Shown in pieces: positions 46,211 to 55,216 of a DNA stretch of 64,000 nucleotides (positions are counted from its first letter, which is position 1; each line of letters opens with the position of its first letter). Where the stretch lies: positions 62,001 to 126,000 of the forward strand of contig NZ_QBKG01000004.1 in assembly GCF_003054025.1 (NCBI RefSeq), written 5' to 3'. The notes under the pieces were generated by a model. The model worked only from the letters and a program-made list of their open reading frames with translations, had not been told where the DNA came from and did no database searches. Both the position numbers and the translations under genes were made by a program. This stretch comes from Capnocytophaga leadbetteri (lineage in GTDB: Bacteria; Bacteroidota; Bacteroidia; Flavobacteriales; Flavobacteriaceae).

Positions 46211-47362
46211 ATGAAAATGAACACTCCACAAAACTCTTATACCTCTGCTGCTCAGTAGATAAAAGAAGCCATTCTTAGCAGTCAGTATACTGCGGCTAAA
46301 CAAGTGAATGCTGCACAACTCTCCTTGTATTACGGTGTAGGACGCTATGTCTCTCAGAATACCCGTAAAGGGGTATGGGGCACAGGAGCCATAAAAGCTA
46401 TTTCCGAACAGCTCCATAAAGAACTACCAGGGCTTCGTGGCTTTAGTGAACGCAATATTAAAAATATGCGTGCCTTTTATGAGGCTTGGAAGGAGCTGGA
46501 TACTAATTCGGCAGTTGTAACTGCCGAATTGCAAGTTGTTGAAAAAAAAGAGATTGGTGATTTGGAAATTACAATTTCTAAATTGCAGAATGTATTAACG
46601 CCACATTTTGATACTTTTTCAGCCTCTTCTTTTTTATCACTGCCTTTTACTCATCATCTTGAAATTCTAAAAGAAGTAAAAGATATCAAACAACGTCTGT
46701 ATTATATTCATTGGGCGATTGAAAATAAAGCATCCGTTATTTCTTTAAAACGAGCGCTTTCTGCAAATATTTATAGCACACAACCTCTCCCAAATAACTT
46801 TGCTCAAACGCTTCCCTCTAAGTATTTAGCGCGTAAAGCAGTAGAGATGTTCAAAGATGAGTATTTACTTGATTTTATCAATGTAGAAGAAATAGGAGAG
46901 CGAGACCTTGCTGATATAGACGAACGGGTAGTAGAACAGCAAATTATCCATAATGTTAAAAACTTTATTATGACTTTTGGTAAAGACTTTACTTTTGTAG
47001 GAAATCAATATCATTTAGAAGTATTTGAGGTAGAACAATATCCTGATTTGCTTTTCTTCAACCGCGAACTTAACTGTTTAGTATGTGTAGAACTCAAAAA
47101 AGGGGATTTTAAACCCTCTTATCTCGGACAGCTAACTACCTATTTGCGAATTTTAGACGATACAGTAAAGAAACCACATGAAAATCCTACTATTGGCATT
47201 ATTCTTTGCAAAGATTTTAATAAAGATTTTGTAGAATACGTTATTCAAGATTATCATAAACCAATGGGAGTAGCACGCTATACCACCACTGCTGAAATGC
47301 CAGAACAGCTTCGGCGTGTATTACCCGATATAGAAGAGTTACGCAAAGTATTAGCAAAATAA
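46211..47362 (+). pseudogene. YhcG-like (DUF1016) PD-(D/E)xK nuclease gene with early amber codon
   Basis: From the ATG at 46211 the frame reads MKMNTPQNSYTSAAQ and then TAG at 46256-46258. The same frame continues with IKEAILSSQYTAAKQVNAAQ and on to 47362 without further interruption (384 codons in all). The body has a DUF1016 N-terminal domain (YYGVGRYVSQNT, GLRGFSERNIKNMRAFYEAW) and a C-terminal nuclease domain with LEVEQYPDLLFFNRELNCLVCVELK-type PD-(D/E)xK residues. A GTG at 46304 could restart translation and give a 352-residue protein lacking 31 residues. So the gene may be dead, restarted, or suppressed. Members often lie beside restriction-modification or defence genes. Confidence 0.75.
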
Positions 47363-47365
47363 TTT

Positions 47366-47480
47366 ATATTGAAGGAGAAAAATAGGACAATTATCAAGAG
47401 GCAGCATTTTGGGTTTTATCATTGACGCAGCTTACTTTTCAGGACTAAAACATACTACTTTGCCATAATAGGTAATAAAC
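47366..47480 (+). pseudogene. chimeric gene fragments duplicated from the immunity array
   Basis: 47366-47420 nearly repeats bases 49584-49640 of a gene downstream (GAAGGAGAAAAA, GACAATTATCAAGAGGCAGC, ATTTTGGGTTTTATCA) but with TAG in place of AAG. It then jumps to GCTTACTTTTCAGGA and ACTAAAA, which come from the middle and the end of the same gene. The last 29 bases, including CATACTACTTTGCCATAATA, recur at 50045-50072. It is a deletion-scarred duplicate, not a working gene. Confidence 0.7.
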
Positions 47481-47517
47481 CCTCAGAAATATTTTCAACA
47501 AATAGAATCAAATTAAA

Positions 47518-48063
47518 ATGACAGAAGAAGCGCGAACAGAAGCATTAAGTCAGCTTATCTATAAGTGTGCTAAAGAAGCATTCTTGGAATTGTTTAAGAA
47601 CAAGGAACATTATTACAATTGTGTATTACTTGCTCCTGCCGAGGGGTATGCACCTATTCTATCGGCTTGGTCTTATGAAGCCTTGGACAGAGAGATACCT
47701 AAACACCCTAAAGAAGAAATTTGGTTATACAAATGGAACTTTGCCGATTCGCCTTATTACGCTTTTGGTGAAGAGTATTTCAAGCCTGTTCAAAGTTTAT
47801 TAAATACATATCCTAGTATTTTTGATATGGAAGATGAAGATGAAATAGTGCGAGAGTTTGAACTAAGAGTCTCGGCAATGGTACAAGCGATGCAAAAAAT
47901 GGATCAAGAGGGTATTTTCTCAATCAATCAGCCGAGAGAGCAAGTCTATATCAACGTTGAGTGTATTCCTAACGATAATTCCGATGTAGATAGAGCCCTT
48001 TTACTCAATGAAGCAAAGAACATTCAAGAATGGTTAAAAGATAATCCTAAAGTAGAGGAATAA
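47518..48063 (+). CDS. DUF4303-like immunity-type protein
   Basis: A 181-residue acidic cytoplasmic protein. The layout fits DUF4303: an N-terminal helix (LSQLIYKCAKEAFLELFK), then YYNCVLLAPAEGYAPILSAWSYEALDR, EIWLYKWNFADSPYYAFGEEYF, and a helical C-terminus. DUF4303 proteins are often found among polymorphic-toxin immunity genes. No toxin gene is within the window. It is the first intact gene of a run of small unrelated acidic genes, each preceded by its own AT-rich spacer, which is the pattern of an orphan-immunity array. Confidence 0.7.
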   Translation: MTEEARTEALSQLIYKCAKEAFLELFKNKEHYYNCVLLAPAEGYAPILSAWSYEALDREIPKHPKEEIWLYKWNFADSPYYAFGEEYFKPVQSLLNTYPSIFDMEDEDEIVREFELRVSAMVQAMQKMDQEGIFSINQPREQVYINVECIPNDNSDVDRALLLNEAKNIQEWLKDNPKVEE

Positions 48064-48100
48064 TTCTAGTTATTATAAAACACAAAGATTAGAATAAATT

Positions 48101-48637
48101 ATGTGGTATTTTTTAATTTCAAATAGTGACTCATATATTGAGATACAAGGTTCTTATGATAGGGTTAGGAATATATTTTTCTCTAATCAACGAGAACCTA
48201 TTGAAAATTTAGAACTAATAGCAATAGCTCAAGAAGGACTGACTAAAGAAATCCTTCTCGAAGTAGATTATTTGGAAGATGTAATAATGGGAGGTATTCC
48301 TGTTTTTAGTGCAAGATTCAAAGAAGTAATTCAACCTCATTTGAATGGAGAAATGGATTTTGTACCTTGTAAAGTACTGGTAAAGAATGATTCCTATCTA
48401 TTCTACGCCGTGAGAATTAATACTATAATGCCTATAATAGACTATGAAAAATCAGGTCATAGAGAATTAGCAAGAGGTGGCACAATCATAGATGATCCTA
48501 TCATTATAAAAGAAGATATCGACCCTAATCTTTTAATAGTTAGAGATGCCAAATATATGTCTAATTTCGTTGTAAGTAATACTTTAAAGAAATTAATAGA
48601 GAAAGAAAACTTAAAAGTAGGTTTTTATAGAGATTAA
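48101..48637 (+). CDS. Imm11/DUF1629-like immunity-type protein
   Basis: A 178-residue cytoplasmic protein. The block GIPVFSARFKEVIQPHLNGEMDFVPC resembles the core of the Imm11 (DUF1629) immunity family, where a conserved (I/V)P(V/L)(F/V)S-x-(R/K)-F precedes a helix. The N-terminal strand MWYFLISNSDSYIEI and the late YMSNFVVSNTLKKLIEKENL also fit. The family name is from memory of motif shape. It starts 37 bases after the DUF4303-like gene. Its likely job would be neutralising a contact- or secretion-delivered toxin. Confidence 0.55.
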   Translation: MWYFLISNSDSYIEIQGSYDRVRNIFFSNQREPIENLELIAIAQEGLTKEILLEVDYLEDVIMGGIPVFSARFKEVIQPHLNGEMDFVPCKVLVKNDSYLFYAVRINTIMPIIDYEKSGHRELARGGTIIDDPIIIKEDIDPNLLIVRDAKYMSNFVVSNTLKKLIEKENLKVGFYRD

Positions 48638-48753
48638 AGTTGCTTTTATGTCGCATTTTCCCTTTGGAGAATGCCAGTAAGAGTATGTTTATAATCAGTA
48701 AGATAATTTAACTTTCGTATTTAGTAAGAAAAAAATAGCTAAAATAACAGAAG

Positions 48754-49410
48754 ATGACTAATTATGAATTATTAAGGAAAGATTTTACAATAGAAATTGA
48801 GCGATGCCATTTTTGTAATAAGAAACTAACTTCACAAAAAGTGTATGTAGTTAAAAATACTAATACAGGAGAAGTATTTTCTTCTGGATATTATTGTGCT
48901 GAAAAGAATGTAAATGTAGATTTAAAATCAATACCTGATTTTACAAGATACATTAGAGAAAATTTGAAAGATGAAGAAAGTGAGAATCAAGAAAGAAATC
49001 ATCTTAGAAATCATCAAAATATTTGTAGGGATGATGATAATAAGAAAAAGGCAATAGAATACATTGAGCTTAGAGAAAATAAACTTATAAAAGAATTTGA
49101 AGGAGTTTCATATAAACCTCTAAAAGATTATTATACAGTTTTTCTTGATAAAAAAGACTTGACGAATGATGAAGTTAAACATATTTTAAATATAGAGAAT
49201 GCTGCTCCAGAAATTTTTAAGTTAAATAATTTGCATAAGTGTTATTCATATTCTTTTTGGATTAAAAAAGCTATTAAAAAGGGTTATTCAGTAGATTTCT
49301 TAAACTCTATACTAAAATATCTATATAAAAATTTTAAAATCACCAATAAGCAAAAAGAATCTGTTAATAATGTTTTTAGAAAAATTGAAAATTTTCCTTG
49401 TTTAGATTAA
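48754..49410 (+). CDS. zinc-ribbon-like hypothetical protein
   Basis: A 218-residue Lys-rich cytoplasmic protein of very low GC. Residues 17-51 contain C18-H-F-C21 and GYYC, which with a further Cys/His could form a zinc ribbon (ERCHFCNKKL, then SSGYYCAEKN). The rest is charged and helical, with QERNHLRNHQN, YIELRENKLIKEFEG and FLNSILKYLYKNFK. I do not recognise a family. Base composition is more AT-rich than most of the window, which hints at a separate origin. It lies in the immunity-type array, which is its only functional hint. Confidence 0.6.
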   Translation: MTNYELLRKDFTIEIERCHFCNKKLTSQKVYVVKNTNTGEVFSSGYYCAEKNVNVDLKSIPDFTRYIRENLKDEESENQERNHLRNHQNICRDDDNKKKAIEYIELRENKLIKEFEGVSYKPLKDYYTVFLDKKDLTNDEVKHILNIENAAPEIFKLNNLHKCYSYSFWIKKAIKKGYSVDFLNSILKYLYKNFKITNKQKESVNNVFRKIENFPCLD

Positions 49411-49520
49411 AGTTATACTATAAAAAATGATAGAAAAATATTCTATGCCAGGCAGATTCAATTCAAAAATTAAAAATCATTTCTAAATTTAATAATTAGC
49501 GAAATAATTTATATATCAAT

Positions 49521-49865
49521 ATGCAACATTACAAAACAATAAAAGAGCTTATCAAAGATTATAAGCAATTGCCTTACCCTGGTATAATTTATATCGAAGG
49601 AGAAAAAAAGGACAATTATCAAGAGGCAGCATTTTGGGTTTTATCAAGTAATGAGGATAAAGAACAAAATTCTGTTGAAACTAAGTATGGAGAAGTTCCC
49701 GAATCATTAGCCCAATTTGAAGTAGCTTACTTTTCAGGAGTAGGAATTTTTCAAGACATTATTGACAATAAGTTTGATCATAATGAATTGCTAACTACCG
49801 AGGATACAGACGTCCTTTTAGGAGCTATTGAGCATTACTTTGAGTATGATGATTTTCAGGACTAA
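49521..49865 (+). CDS. small acidic immunity-type protein
   Basis: A 114-residue acidic cytoplasmic protein with YKTIKELIKDYKQLPYPGII, then YIEGEKKDNYQEAAFWVLSS, AQFEVAYFSGVGIFQDII, and a terminal VLLGAIEHYFEYDDF helix. Size, acidity and surroundings match immunity proteins, though I cannot name the family. Decayed pieces of an extra copy of this gene are found at 47366-47450, showing that the array evolves by partial duplication and deletion. Confidence 0.65.
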   Translation: MQHYKTIKELIKDYKQLPYPGIIYIEGEKKDNYQEAAFWVLSSNEDKEQNSVETKYGEVPESLAQFEVAYFSGVGIFQDIIDNKFDHNELLTTEDTDVLLGAIEHYFEYDDFQD

Positions 49866-49911
49866 AAGTTTTCAACGCTTTACCGATTGATAAAACAAGT
49901 ATTTTACAAGT

Positions 49912-49986
49912 ATGAAAATAGAAGCAATAAATAAAGATAGTGAAGCAAAAGCCCTTGCTTTTCAGGAGTTTTTAGGCTTCCAATAG
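49912..49986 (+). pseudogene. short gene remnant
   Basis: A 24-codon frame MKIEAINKDSEAKALAFQEF followed by LGFQ and TAG. It reads like the first turn of a normal protein cut short by a stop, and no continuation in the same frame is protein-like. Probably a decayed member of the array. Confidence 0.35.
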
Positions 49987-50007
49987 CGATTGTAATACTT
50001 ACTTTAT

Positions 50008-50103
50008 ATGCGATACATTCAGCGAGTTTATAACTATTTTAGAGCATACTACTTTGCCATAATAGGTAATAAGCACACAGTTGCGTTTCTCATAGTGTAT
50101 TAG
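50008..50103 (+). pseudogene. short gene remnant sharing a duplicated segment
   Basis: A 31-codon frame MRYIQRVYNYFRAYYFAIIG followed by NKHTVAFLIVY. The part YYFAIIGNK is encoded by the 28-base segment that also occurs at 47451-47479, where it continues with different residues. Both look like tail ends of one former gene. Confidence 0.35.
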
Positions 50104-50128
50104 CAAACACAAAGTTTAAAAACACTCT

Positions 50129-51004
50129 ATGTATAAAAAATTAATTATTAGAGAACGAGATAAATATCTATTTGATATAGGAAGGTCTTGGCTAAATACA
50201 GACGACAGTACTAACAGAGGAGATTTGTTTAATATAAGAAAATCTTGGGGGGATTTTCCTTTTGAGGAAGATGAGGTTGCTTTTCTATCTTTTATATTAG
50301 AGAAGCCGTCATTAGCTCATTTTCCTAATGAGATAGCAAGGCTTTCATCTCTTAAAGCCTTACAAATTCCCGTTCAGTTTCTGCCTTTATCGGAGGAACA
50401 GCTACCTAACCATCTTATATCATTAACCCTTGATAACTTGTCAAGAGAGGAAGAGCAGGCAGGCAAACATTATTCTTGGAATCCCCTTGTAAAAATGGAG
50501 AATTTGGAGTGCCTTAGAATACTAGGAGATGATAACGGAGATTTGTTGGGTATTTCTCGAGAGGTAGTCTCTAACTTAAAATGGATAGAGGTAGAACTCT
50601 TTAATCCTAATACCATTCATACTATTAAAGAATTTAAGGACTTGGAGGCTGTCGTGCTTGATGAAGTAGGGAATGTAGATATTTTTGAACATCTTAAACA
50701 TTTAAACTTGAAAATAGTCAGCGCCAAATCTCCTAAAAAGGGCTTTGATTATACTAAAATTTCCTACTTTAAAGCCTTAGAAATAGTCAGATTGTTTTCT
50801 ATAAAAGAGGAAATAGATTGCGCTATGTTTTTAGATTTTCCTTATCTAAAGGAACTTTTGTTGTATAATTGTAAAAAACTGAAAAATGTAGAGACCTTTT
50901 TAGAAATGCCTGTACTAAAAAGTTTAAACATTGAAGATGCTAAAGGTATATCAAAGGAGCTAAAAGCATCTTTAAAAGAACATATTCCACAATGTGAGGT
51001 ATAA
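50129..51004 (+). CDS. leucine-rich-repeat-like protein
   Basis: A 291-residue cytoplasmic protein. From about residue 65 on, strands spaced by 20-25 residues fit degenerate leucine-rich repeats: LSSLKALQIPVQFLPL, LPNHLISLTLDNL, MENLECLRILGDD, FKDLEAVVLDEVG, YFKALEIVRLFSI, FPYLKELLLYNCK, and MPVLKSLNIEDA. No signal peptide. LRR proteins mediate protein binding, so a toxin-neutralising or sensor role is possible in this array, but no family is recognised. It follows a 263-base stretch of gene remnants. Confidence 0.7.
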   Translation: MYKKLIIRERDKYLFDIGRSWLNTDDSTNRGDLFNIRKSWGDFPFEEDEVAFLSFILEKPSLAHFPNEIARLSSLKALQIPVQFLPLSEEQLPNHLISLTLDNLSREEEQAGKHYSWNPLVKMENLECLRILGDDNGDLLGISREVVSNLKWIEVELFNPNTIHTIKEFKDLEAVVLDEVGNVDIFEHLKHLNLKIVSAKSPKKGFDYTKISYFKALEIVRLFSIKEEIDCAMFLDFPYLKELLLYNCKKLKNVETFLEMPVLKSLNIEDAKGISKELKASLKEHIPQCEV

Positions 51005-51040
51005 AATAGGGTCAACTAAAAATGAGTGGAATGTTAATTT

Positions 51041-51640
51041 ATGGAATATAAAGAATATAAGGAATATATACAACGTGAATTTCAGTATATTACTAAGGAT
51101 AATATACTGTTTTGGAATTTGTGGAATATATCCTATCCGTTTGATGTGTTAGCCACTTATAAAGAGGCGTATCCAGAGGAATACGCCCTATTTAGTGAAA
51201 TGTATTTTTCTTGTTCAGAAATGTTATATCAAGTAGATGAAAAAAGAGAAGTGTTAGTGTCTATTTTTGAACAAACCTATCCTTTTGTAATAGATGAACA
51301 AGGGGAAATTATAAATCCTAAGAATGTTCTACAGCAAAAATACGAAAGTTATGATGATGAAATATTGCCTGAACTGTGTATTCTTCTCTTGATAGGTCGC
51401 TTTGATGCAATTTACAAAGGGATAAAACAAAAGGTAGAAAGGTATGGAGAGCGTGCTATCAATGCGCCTATGGAAGTTATTTCGTATATCATCGCCTCGT
51501 ATAAATGGGGGTATCTTTTTGATAATATGGATAAGAGTATTGTCAGAGATGAAGTTAATGCACAAATGAAATTAGTAAAAACGCTACAAACACCCCGTCT
51601 TTTTTCCTTAGAAGATAGGAATATTTTTAGAAATAAGTAA
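51041..51640 (+). CDS. hypothetical helical protein of the immunity-type array
   Basis: A 199-residue acidic, mainly helical cytoplasmic protein with many aromatic residues at the start (MEYKEYKEYIQREFQYI). Further blocks are SYPFDVLATYKEAYPEEYAL, LPELCILLLIGRFDAIYKGI and MEVISYIIASYKWGYLFDN. No recognised family. It lies 36 bases after the LRR-like gene and may share its transcript. Context suggests an immunity or accessory role; nothing in the sequence proves it. Confidence 0.6.
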   Translation: MEYKEYKEYIQREFQYITKDNILFWNLWNISYPFDVLATYKEAYPEEYALFSEMYFSCSEMLYQVDEKREVLVSIFEQTYPFVIDEQGEIINPKNVLQQKYESYDDEILPELCILLLIGRFDAIYKGIKQKVERYGERAINAPMEVISYIIASYKWGYLFDNMDKSIVRDEVNAQMKLVKTLQTPRLFSLEDRNIFRNK

Positions 51641-51719
51641 CAATCAACAAACACCAATTTATCTAAATAAAAATGGATATATCTGTTAATCCAACTTCAA
51701 CTAAAAAAGCAAAAAGATT

Positions 51720-51965
51720 ATGCAAAGAGTGAAATTAACGATAAAACAATATTATTTTTTGCAAGATTTAATAAAACAATCTATAATTACTAACGTTTTT
51801 TATAAGGATAATCATATAGTCATTATTGAGTTATCTGAAGATGATATGGATAAAATAAGAGATTTAGCATTAGATTATCTTGATATATATGGCTTTGATA
51901 AAGATTATAAACTGACAGAATCAGGAAAATTGGCAGAGGAACTGGTAGACAAATTGTATACTTAG
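51720..51965 (+). CDS. small hypothetical protein, possibly 5'-altered
   Basis: An 81-residue acidic protein (LTIKQYYFLQDLIKQSIITN, IVIIELSEDDMDKIRDLALD, KLTESGKLAEELVDKLYT). An overlapping 19-codon frame starting at 51673 (MDISVNPTSTKKAKRLCKE) ends inside this gene. It looks like the tail of a toxin or the original 5' end of this gene shifted by one frame. The gene could thus be a truncated derivative. Family not recognised. Confidence 0.5.
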   Translation: MQRVKLTIKQYYFLQDLIKQSIITNVFYKDNHIVIIELSEDDMDKIRDLALDYLDIYGFDKDYKLTESGKLAEELVDKLYT

Positions 51966-52226
51966 TCTTCATGATGACATCAATTTTAATGAGCTGACAG
52001 AAGAATAGAAGAAAAGCTGGACAAGTGTATGTAACTAAAAGTAAAGCAAGAGGGTTCTATTGTACTAAAATAGTATTACAGAGGCTGTGCAAAAAGTTTT
52101 TCGTGTATACTGACCGTTACATCTCTCCCTTTGAAGTTGGCAGGAGGAATATTAATAATCAATGAATTACAAGAAACTTTTTTGTGTTAATAAATTTTCA
52201 AATTTGCTCATTTACTAATTATTTTG
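51966..52226. other. spacer with gene debris before thrS
   Basis: No complete gene is visible. The first 40 bases encode a protein-like fragment (LHDDINFNELTEE then stop), consistent with further decay at the edge of the array. The rest is AT-rich without hairpins or repeats that I can see, up to the thrS promoter. Confidence 0.5.
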
Positions 52227-52234
52227 TACTTTTG
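52227..52234 (+). promoter_or_regulatory. -7 promoter box of thrS-infC-rpmI-rplT
   Basis: TACTTTTG, with TTTTG at 52222-52226 just upstream, 41 bases before the thrS ATG. Confidence 0.6.
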
Positions 52235-52275
52235 CACTTTCAAATTACAACTACACTAAAAATCAAATAGCAAAA

Positions 52276-54219
52276 ATGATTAAAATTACTCTACCTGATG
52301 GCTCTGTAAAAGAGTTTAACAGTGGGATTACCCCTGCTGAAGTAGCGCTAAGCATTAGTGAAGGTTTGGCGCGCAATGTGTTATCTGCCGCTTTCAACGG
52401 CAAAACTATAGAAACGGTAACCCCTCTGACCACTGACGGTAGCTTGGTATTATATACGTGGGATAGCCCCGAAGGCAAAAAAGCTTTCTGGCACTCATCT
52501 GCCCACATTCTGGCACAAGCCCTCGAAGAGCTATACCCAGGTATTAAGCTCACCATAGGCCCTGCGATTGCCAATGGGTTCTATTACGACGTAGATTTCA
52601 ATGGCAAACCTATTTCCGAAAAAGATTTCCCTGCTATCGAAGCTAAATTCTTAGAGATAGCCCGCGGTAAGCACCTCTTCAAGATGCGCGCCGTTAGCAA
52701 AGCTGAAGCGCTATCATACTACGCAGGCAAAAACGAATATAAAACTGAACTTATTGAGGCGCTCGAAGACGGTACTATCACTTTCTGCGACCATAGCACC
52801 TTTACCGACCTTTGTCGCGGGGGGCATATCCCTAACACAGGTTTTGTAAAGGCAGTGAAAGTACTCAGCGCCGCAGGGGCTTACTGGCGTGGTGATGAGC
52901 ACAACCCTCAGCTAACACGCGTGTATGGTATTTCTTTCCCGAAACAGAAAGACCTTACCGAATATCTAACCCTCTTAGAAGAGGCCAAAAAACGCGACCA
53001 CCGTAAGCTGGGCAAAGAACTCGAACTCTTTACTTTCTCTAACAAAGTAGGTCAAGGGTTGCCACTGTGGTTGCCAAAAGGAGCTGCCCTACGCGAGCGC
53101 TTGGAGGCTTTCCTTAGAAAAGCACAAAAAGAAGCAGGCTACGAACAAGTGGTTACCCCTCATATAGGGCATAAAAACCTATACGTTACCTCAGGTCACT
53201 GGGATAAATATGGCAAAGATAGCTTTCAGCCGATAGCTACCCCTAATGAGGGTGAAGAGTACCTATTGAAACCTATGAACTGTCCGCACCACTGCGAGAT
53301 ATACAACTCACACCCTTGGAGTTATAAAGATTTGCCTAAGCGTTTTGCTGAGTTTGGTACGGTATACCGCTACGAGCAGAGTGGTGAGCTACACGGACTT
53401 ACCCGCGTGCGTTGCTTTACCCAAGACGATGCCCACATCTTCTGTACTCCAGAGCAGTTAGATGCTGAGTTTAAGCACGTTATCGACTTGGTATTGTACG
53501 TATTCGGTTCGCTTGGGTTCGACAACTTTACCGCTCAGGTATCATTGCGCGACCCTGATAATCCAACCAAATACATCGGTACTGACGAGAATTGGGCAAA
53601 AGCGGAAAATGCGATTATCAATGCTGCTAAAGAAAAAGGGTTGAATTATGTGATTGAAACAGGCGAAGCGGCGTTCTATGGTCCTAAACTCGACTTTATG
53701 GTGAAAGATGCCTTGGGCAGGAGCTGGCAGCTGGGCACTATTCAGGTAGATTACAACCTGCCAGAGCGTTTCGACCTATGGTATAAAGGTGCTGATAATG
53801 AGATGCATAGACCGGTGATGATACATCGTGCGCCTTTCGGAAGTATGGAGCGCTTCGTAGCTATTTTGCTCGAGCACACTGCTGGAAACTTCCCATTATG
53901 GCTTAATCCAACACAAGCGATTGTACTATCGTTGAGCGAAAAATATGAAAATTATGCTCAAAAAGTTTTGAGATTGCTAGAAAATTCCGATATTCGCACC
54001 CTGATAGACAATCGTGCCGAAACAATGGGCAAAAAAATACGCGAAGCAGAGACCCAAAAAGTGCCTTATATGCTAATTGTAGGCGAGAACGAAGAGAAAG
54101 AAGGTACCGTATCGGTACGCAAGCGCGGAGGTGAAGATTTGGGCAGTATGAGCGTAGAGGCTTTTGCTAAGCTCATCAATGATGAAGTAGCCAAATCAAT
54201 TAGCAAATTTGCTAATTAG
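52276..54219 (+). CDS. thrS: threonyl-tRNA synthetase
   Basis: A 647-residue class II synthetase. Order: TGS domain (1-60, with [21 protein letters not shown]), editing domain (about 65-225, with the zinc-like [13 protein letters not shown] and [12 protein letters not shown]), catalytic core (about 240-535, with [10 protein letters not shown] supplying the zinc-binding Cys and [13 protein letters not shown]), and a C-terminal anticodon-binding domain (about 540-640). Length is normal. It heads the translation operon thrS-infC-rpmI-rplT, the same order as in many bacteria. The last codons and the spacer to infC are built of AATTGGCAAAT-like repeat words. Confidence 0.97.
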   Translation: MIKITLPDGSVKEFNSGITPAEVALSISEGLARNVLSAAFNGKTIETVTPLTTDGSLVLYTWDSPEGKKAFWHSSAHILAQALEELYPGIKLTIGPAIANGFYYDVDFNGKPISEKDFPAIEAKFLEIARGKHLFKMRAVSKAEALSYYAGKNEYKTELIEALEDGTITFCDHSTFTDLCRGGHIPNTGFVKAVKVLSAAGAYWRGDEHNPQLTRVYGISFPKQKDLTEYLTLLEEAKKRDHRKLGKELELFTFSNKVGQGLPLWLPKGAALRERLEAFLRKAQKEAGYEQVVTPHIGHKNLYVTSGHWDKYGKDSFQPIATPNEGEEYLLKPMNCPHHCEIYNSHPWSYKDLPKRFAEFGTVYRYEQSGELHGLTRVRCFTQDDAHIFCTPEQLDAEFKHVIDLVLYVFGSLGFDNFTAQVSLRDPDNPTKYIGTDENWAKAENAIINAAKEKGLNYVIETGEAAFYGPKLDFMVKDALGRSWQLGTIQVDYNLPERFDLWYKGADNEMHRPVMIHRAPFGSMERFVAILLEHTAGNFPLWLNPTQAIVLSLSEKYENYAQKVLRLLENSDIRTLIDNRAETMGKKIREAETQKVPYMLIVGENEEKEGTVSVRKRGGEDLGSMSVEAFAKLINDEVAKSISKFAN

Positions 54220-54227
54220 TCAATACA

Positions 54228-54276
54228 AAATTGGCAAATCGTCAAATTGGCAAATTGACAAATCGGCAAATCAGAA
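54228..54276 (+). repeat. ATTGGCAAAT-type short tandem repeats
   Basis: Five head-to-tail variants of the word AATTGGCAAATCGTCAAATT fill the thrS-infC spacer. Similar words occur upstream of leuS (21202-21235), the DKNYY gene (17680-17715) and the PfkB gene (45965-46010). No function is evident. Confidence 0.6.
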
Positions 54277-54300
54277 TACTGAAAGTAATTTAAAATTTAG

Positions 54301-54855
54301 ATAGCCATTATTAAGAAAACTAACACACCGGGCAGAGACGACAAAAACCCTCATCGCATCAATCGCGAGATTAGAGTGCCAGAGGTTCGTCTGGTAGGAG
54401 AAAACATCGAAGGCGGCGTTTATCCTACACGAAAAGCATTAGAAATCGCTGAAGAGCTAGAACTCGACTTAGTAGAGATTTCGCCTAACGCGACCCCTCC
54501 AGTTTGTAAAGTAATTGATTACAAGAAATTTCTTTACGAACAGAAGAAGCGTGACAAAGAAATGAAGGCTAAGGCTACCAAAGTAGTCATCAAAGAGATA
54601 CGCTTTGGCCCTCAGACCGATGACCACGACTATGAGTTTAAAAAGAAACACGGCGAAAAGTTCCTCAAAGAAGGCTCGAAAGTGAAGGCATACGTGTTCT
54701 TCAAAGGGCGTTCTATCATCTATAAAGACCAAGGCGAAATACTATTATTGCGCTTGGCTACCGACCTTGAGGACTATGGTAAGGTGGAGCAAATGCCTAA
54801 GCTCGAAGGCAAACGTATGACGATGTTCTTAGCCCCGCTGCCAAAAAAGAAATAG
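54301..54855 (+). CDS. infC: translation initiation factor IF-3 (non-AUG start)
   Basis: Initiation factor 3, 184 residues. The frame is closed by TAG immediately before 54301 and has no ATG, GTG or TTG before 54376. Yet the residues encoded from 54301 ([19 protein letters not shown]) are the normal IF-3 N-terminus, followed by [14 protein letters not shown] and [19 protein letters not shown]. So translation must begin at the ATA 54301 or the ATT at 54307/54310. IF-3 rejects non-canonical start codons, which gives autoregulation, as known for the AUU start of E. coli infC. The C-terminal domain has [16 protein letters not shown] start at 54376 would delete half of the N-terminal domain. Confidence 0.92.
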   Translation: MAIIKKTNTPGRDDKNPHRINREIRVPEVRLVGENIEGGVYPTRKALEIAEELELDLVEISPNATPPVCKVIDYKKFLYEQKKRDKEMKAKATKVVIKEIRFGPQTDDHDYEFKKKHGEKFLKEGSKVKAYVFFKGRSIIYKDQGEILLLRLATDLEDYGKVEQMPKLEGKRMTMFLAPLPKKK

Positions 54856-54920
54856 TTCTGAATTCTAAATTCTGAATTGAAAAGAAACGTACTAATATCG
54901 ACATAAAATTCAAGAAGCAA

Positions 54921-55118
54921 ATGCCAAAAATTAAAACCAAATCTGGAGCTAAAAAGCGTTTCAAGCTTACCGGCTCTGGAAAAATCAAGAGAAAACACGC
55001 GTTTAAGAGCCATATCTTAACTAAGAAAGCTAAAAAACGCAAGTTAGCGCTCACCCACGCTACCCTTGTACATACTAATGACGAGGCAAGCGTGAAGAAA
55101 CAATTAGGCTTAAAATAA
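54921..55118 (+). CDS. rpmI: 50S ribosomal protein L35
   Basis: A 65-residue, very basic protein of the bL35 family: [41 protein letters not shown], ending KKQLGLK. Length is typical (64-66). It is the third gene of the thrS-infC-rpmI-rplT operon, 65 bases after infC. Confidence 0.97.
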   Translation: MPKIKTKSGAKKRFKLTGSGKIKRKHAFKSHILTKKAKKRKLALTHATLVHTNDEASVKKQLGLK

Positions 55119-55150
55119 TTGTTTATTAGTAGGACATTTAATAACCGTGG

Positions 55151-55193
55151 AGCAGGTACCCCTAAGTGTTTAATTTAAGCTAAACCACCTGCT
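55151..55193 (+). promoter_or_regulatory. possible L20 leader hairpin between rpmI and rplT
   Basis: AGCAGGT (55151-55157) pairs with ACCTGCT (55187-55193), and inside it GTTTA pairs with TAAAC around TTTAAGC. The hairpin is GC-richer than the rest of the spacer, has no T-run, and sits 23 bases before the rplT ATG. L20 regulates its own operon through mRNA structures in other phyla, so a similar role is plausible but unproven here. Confidence 0.4.
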
Positions 55194-55216
55194 ACAAAAA
55201 ATTAAAAAAAGAATTT

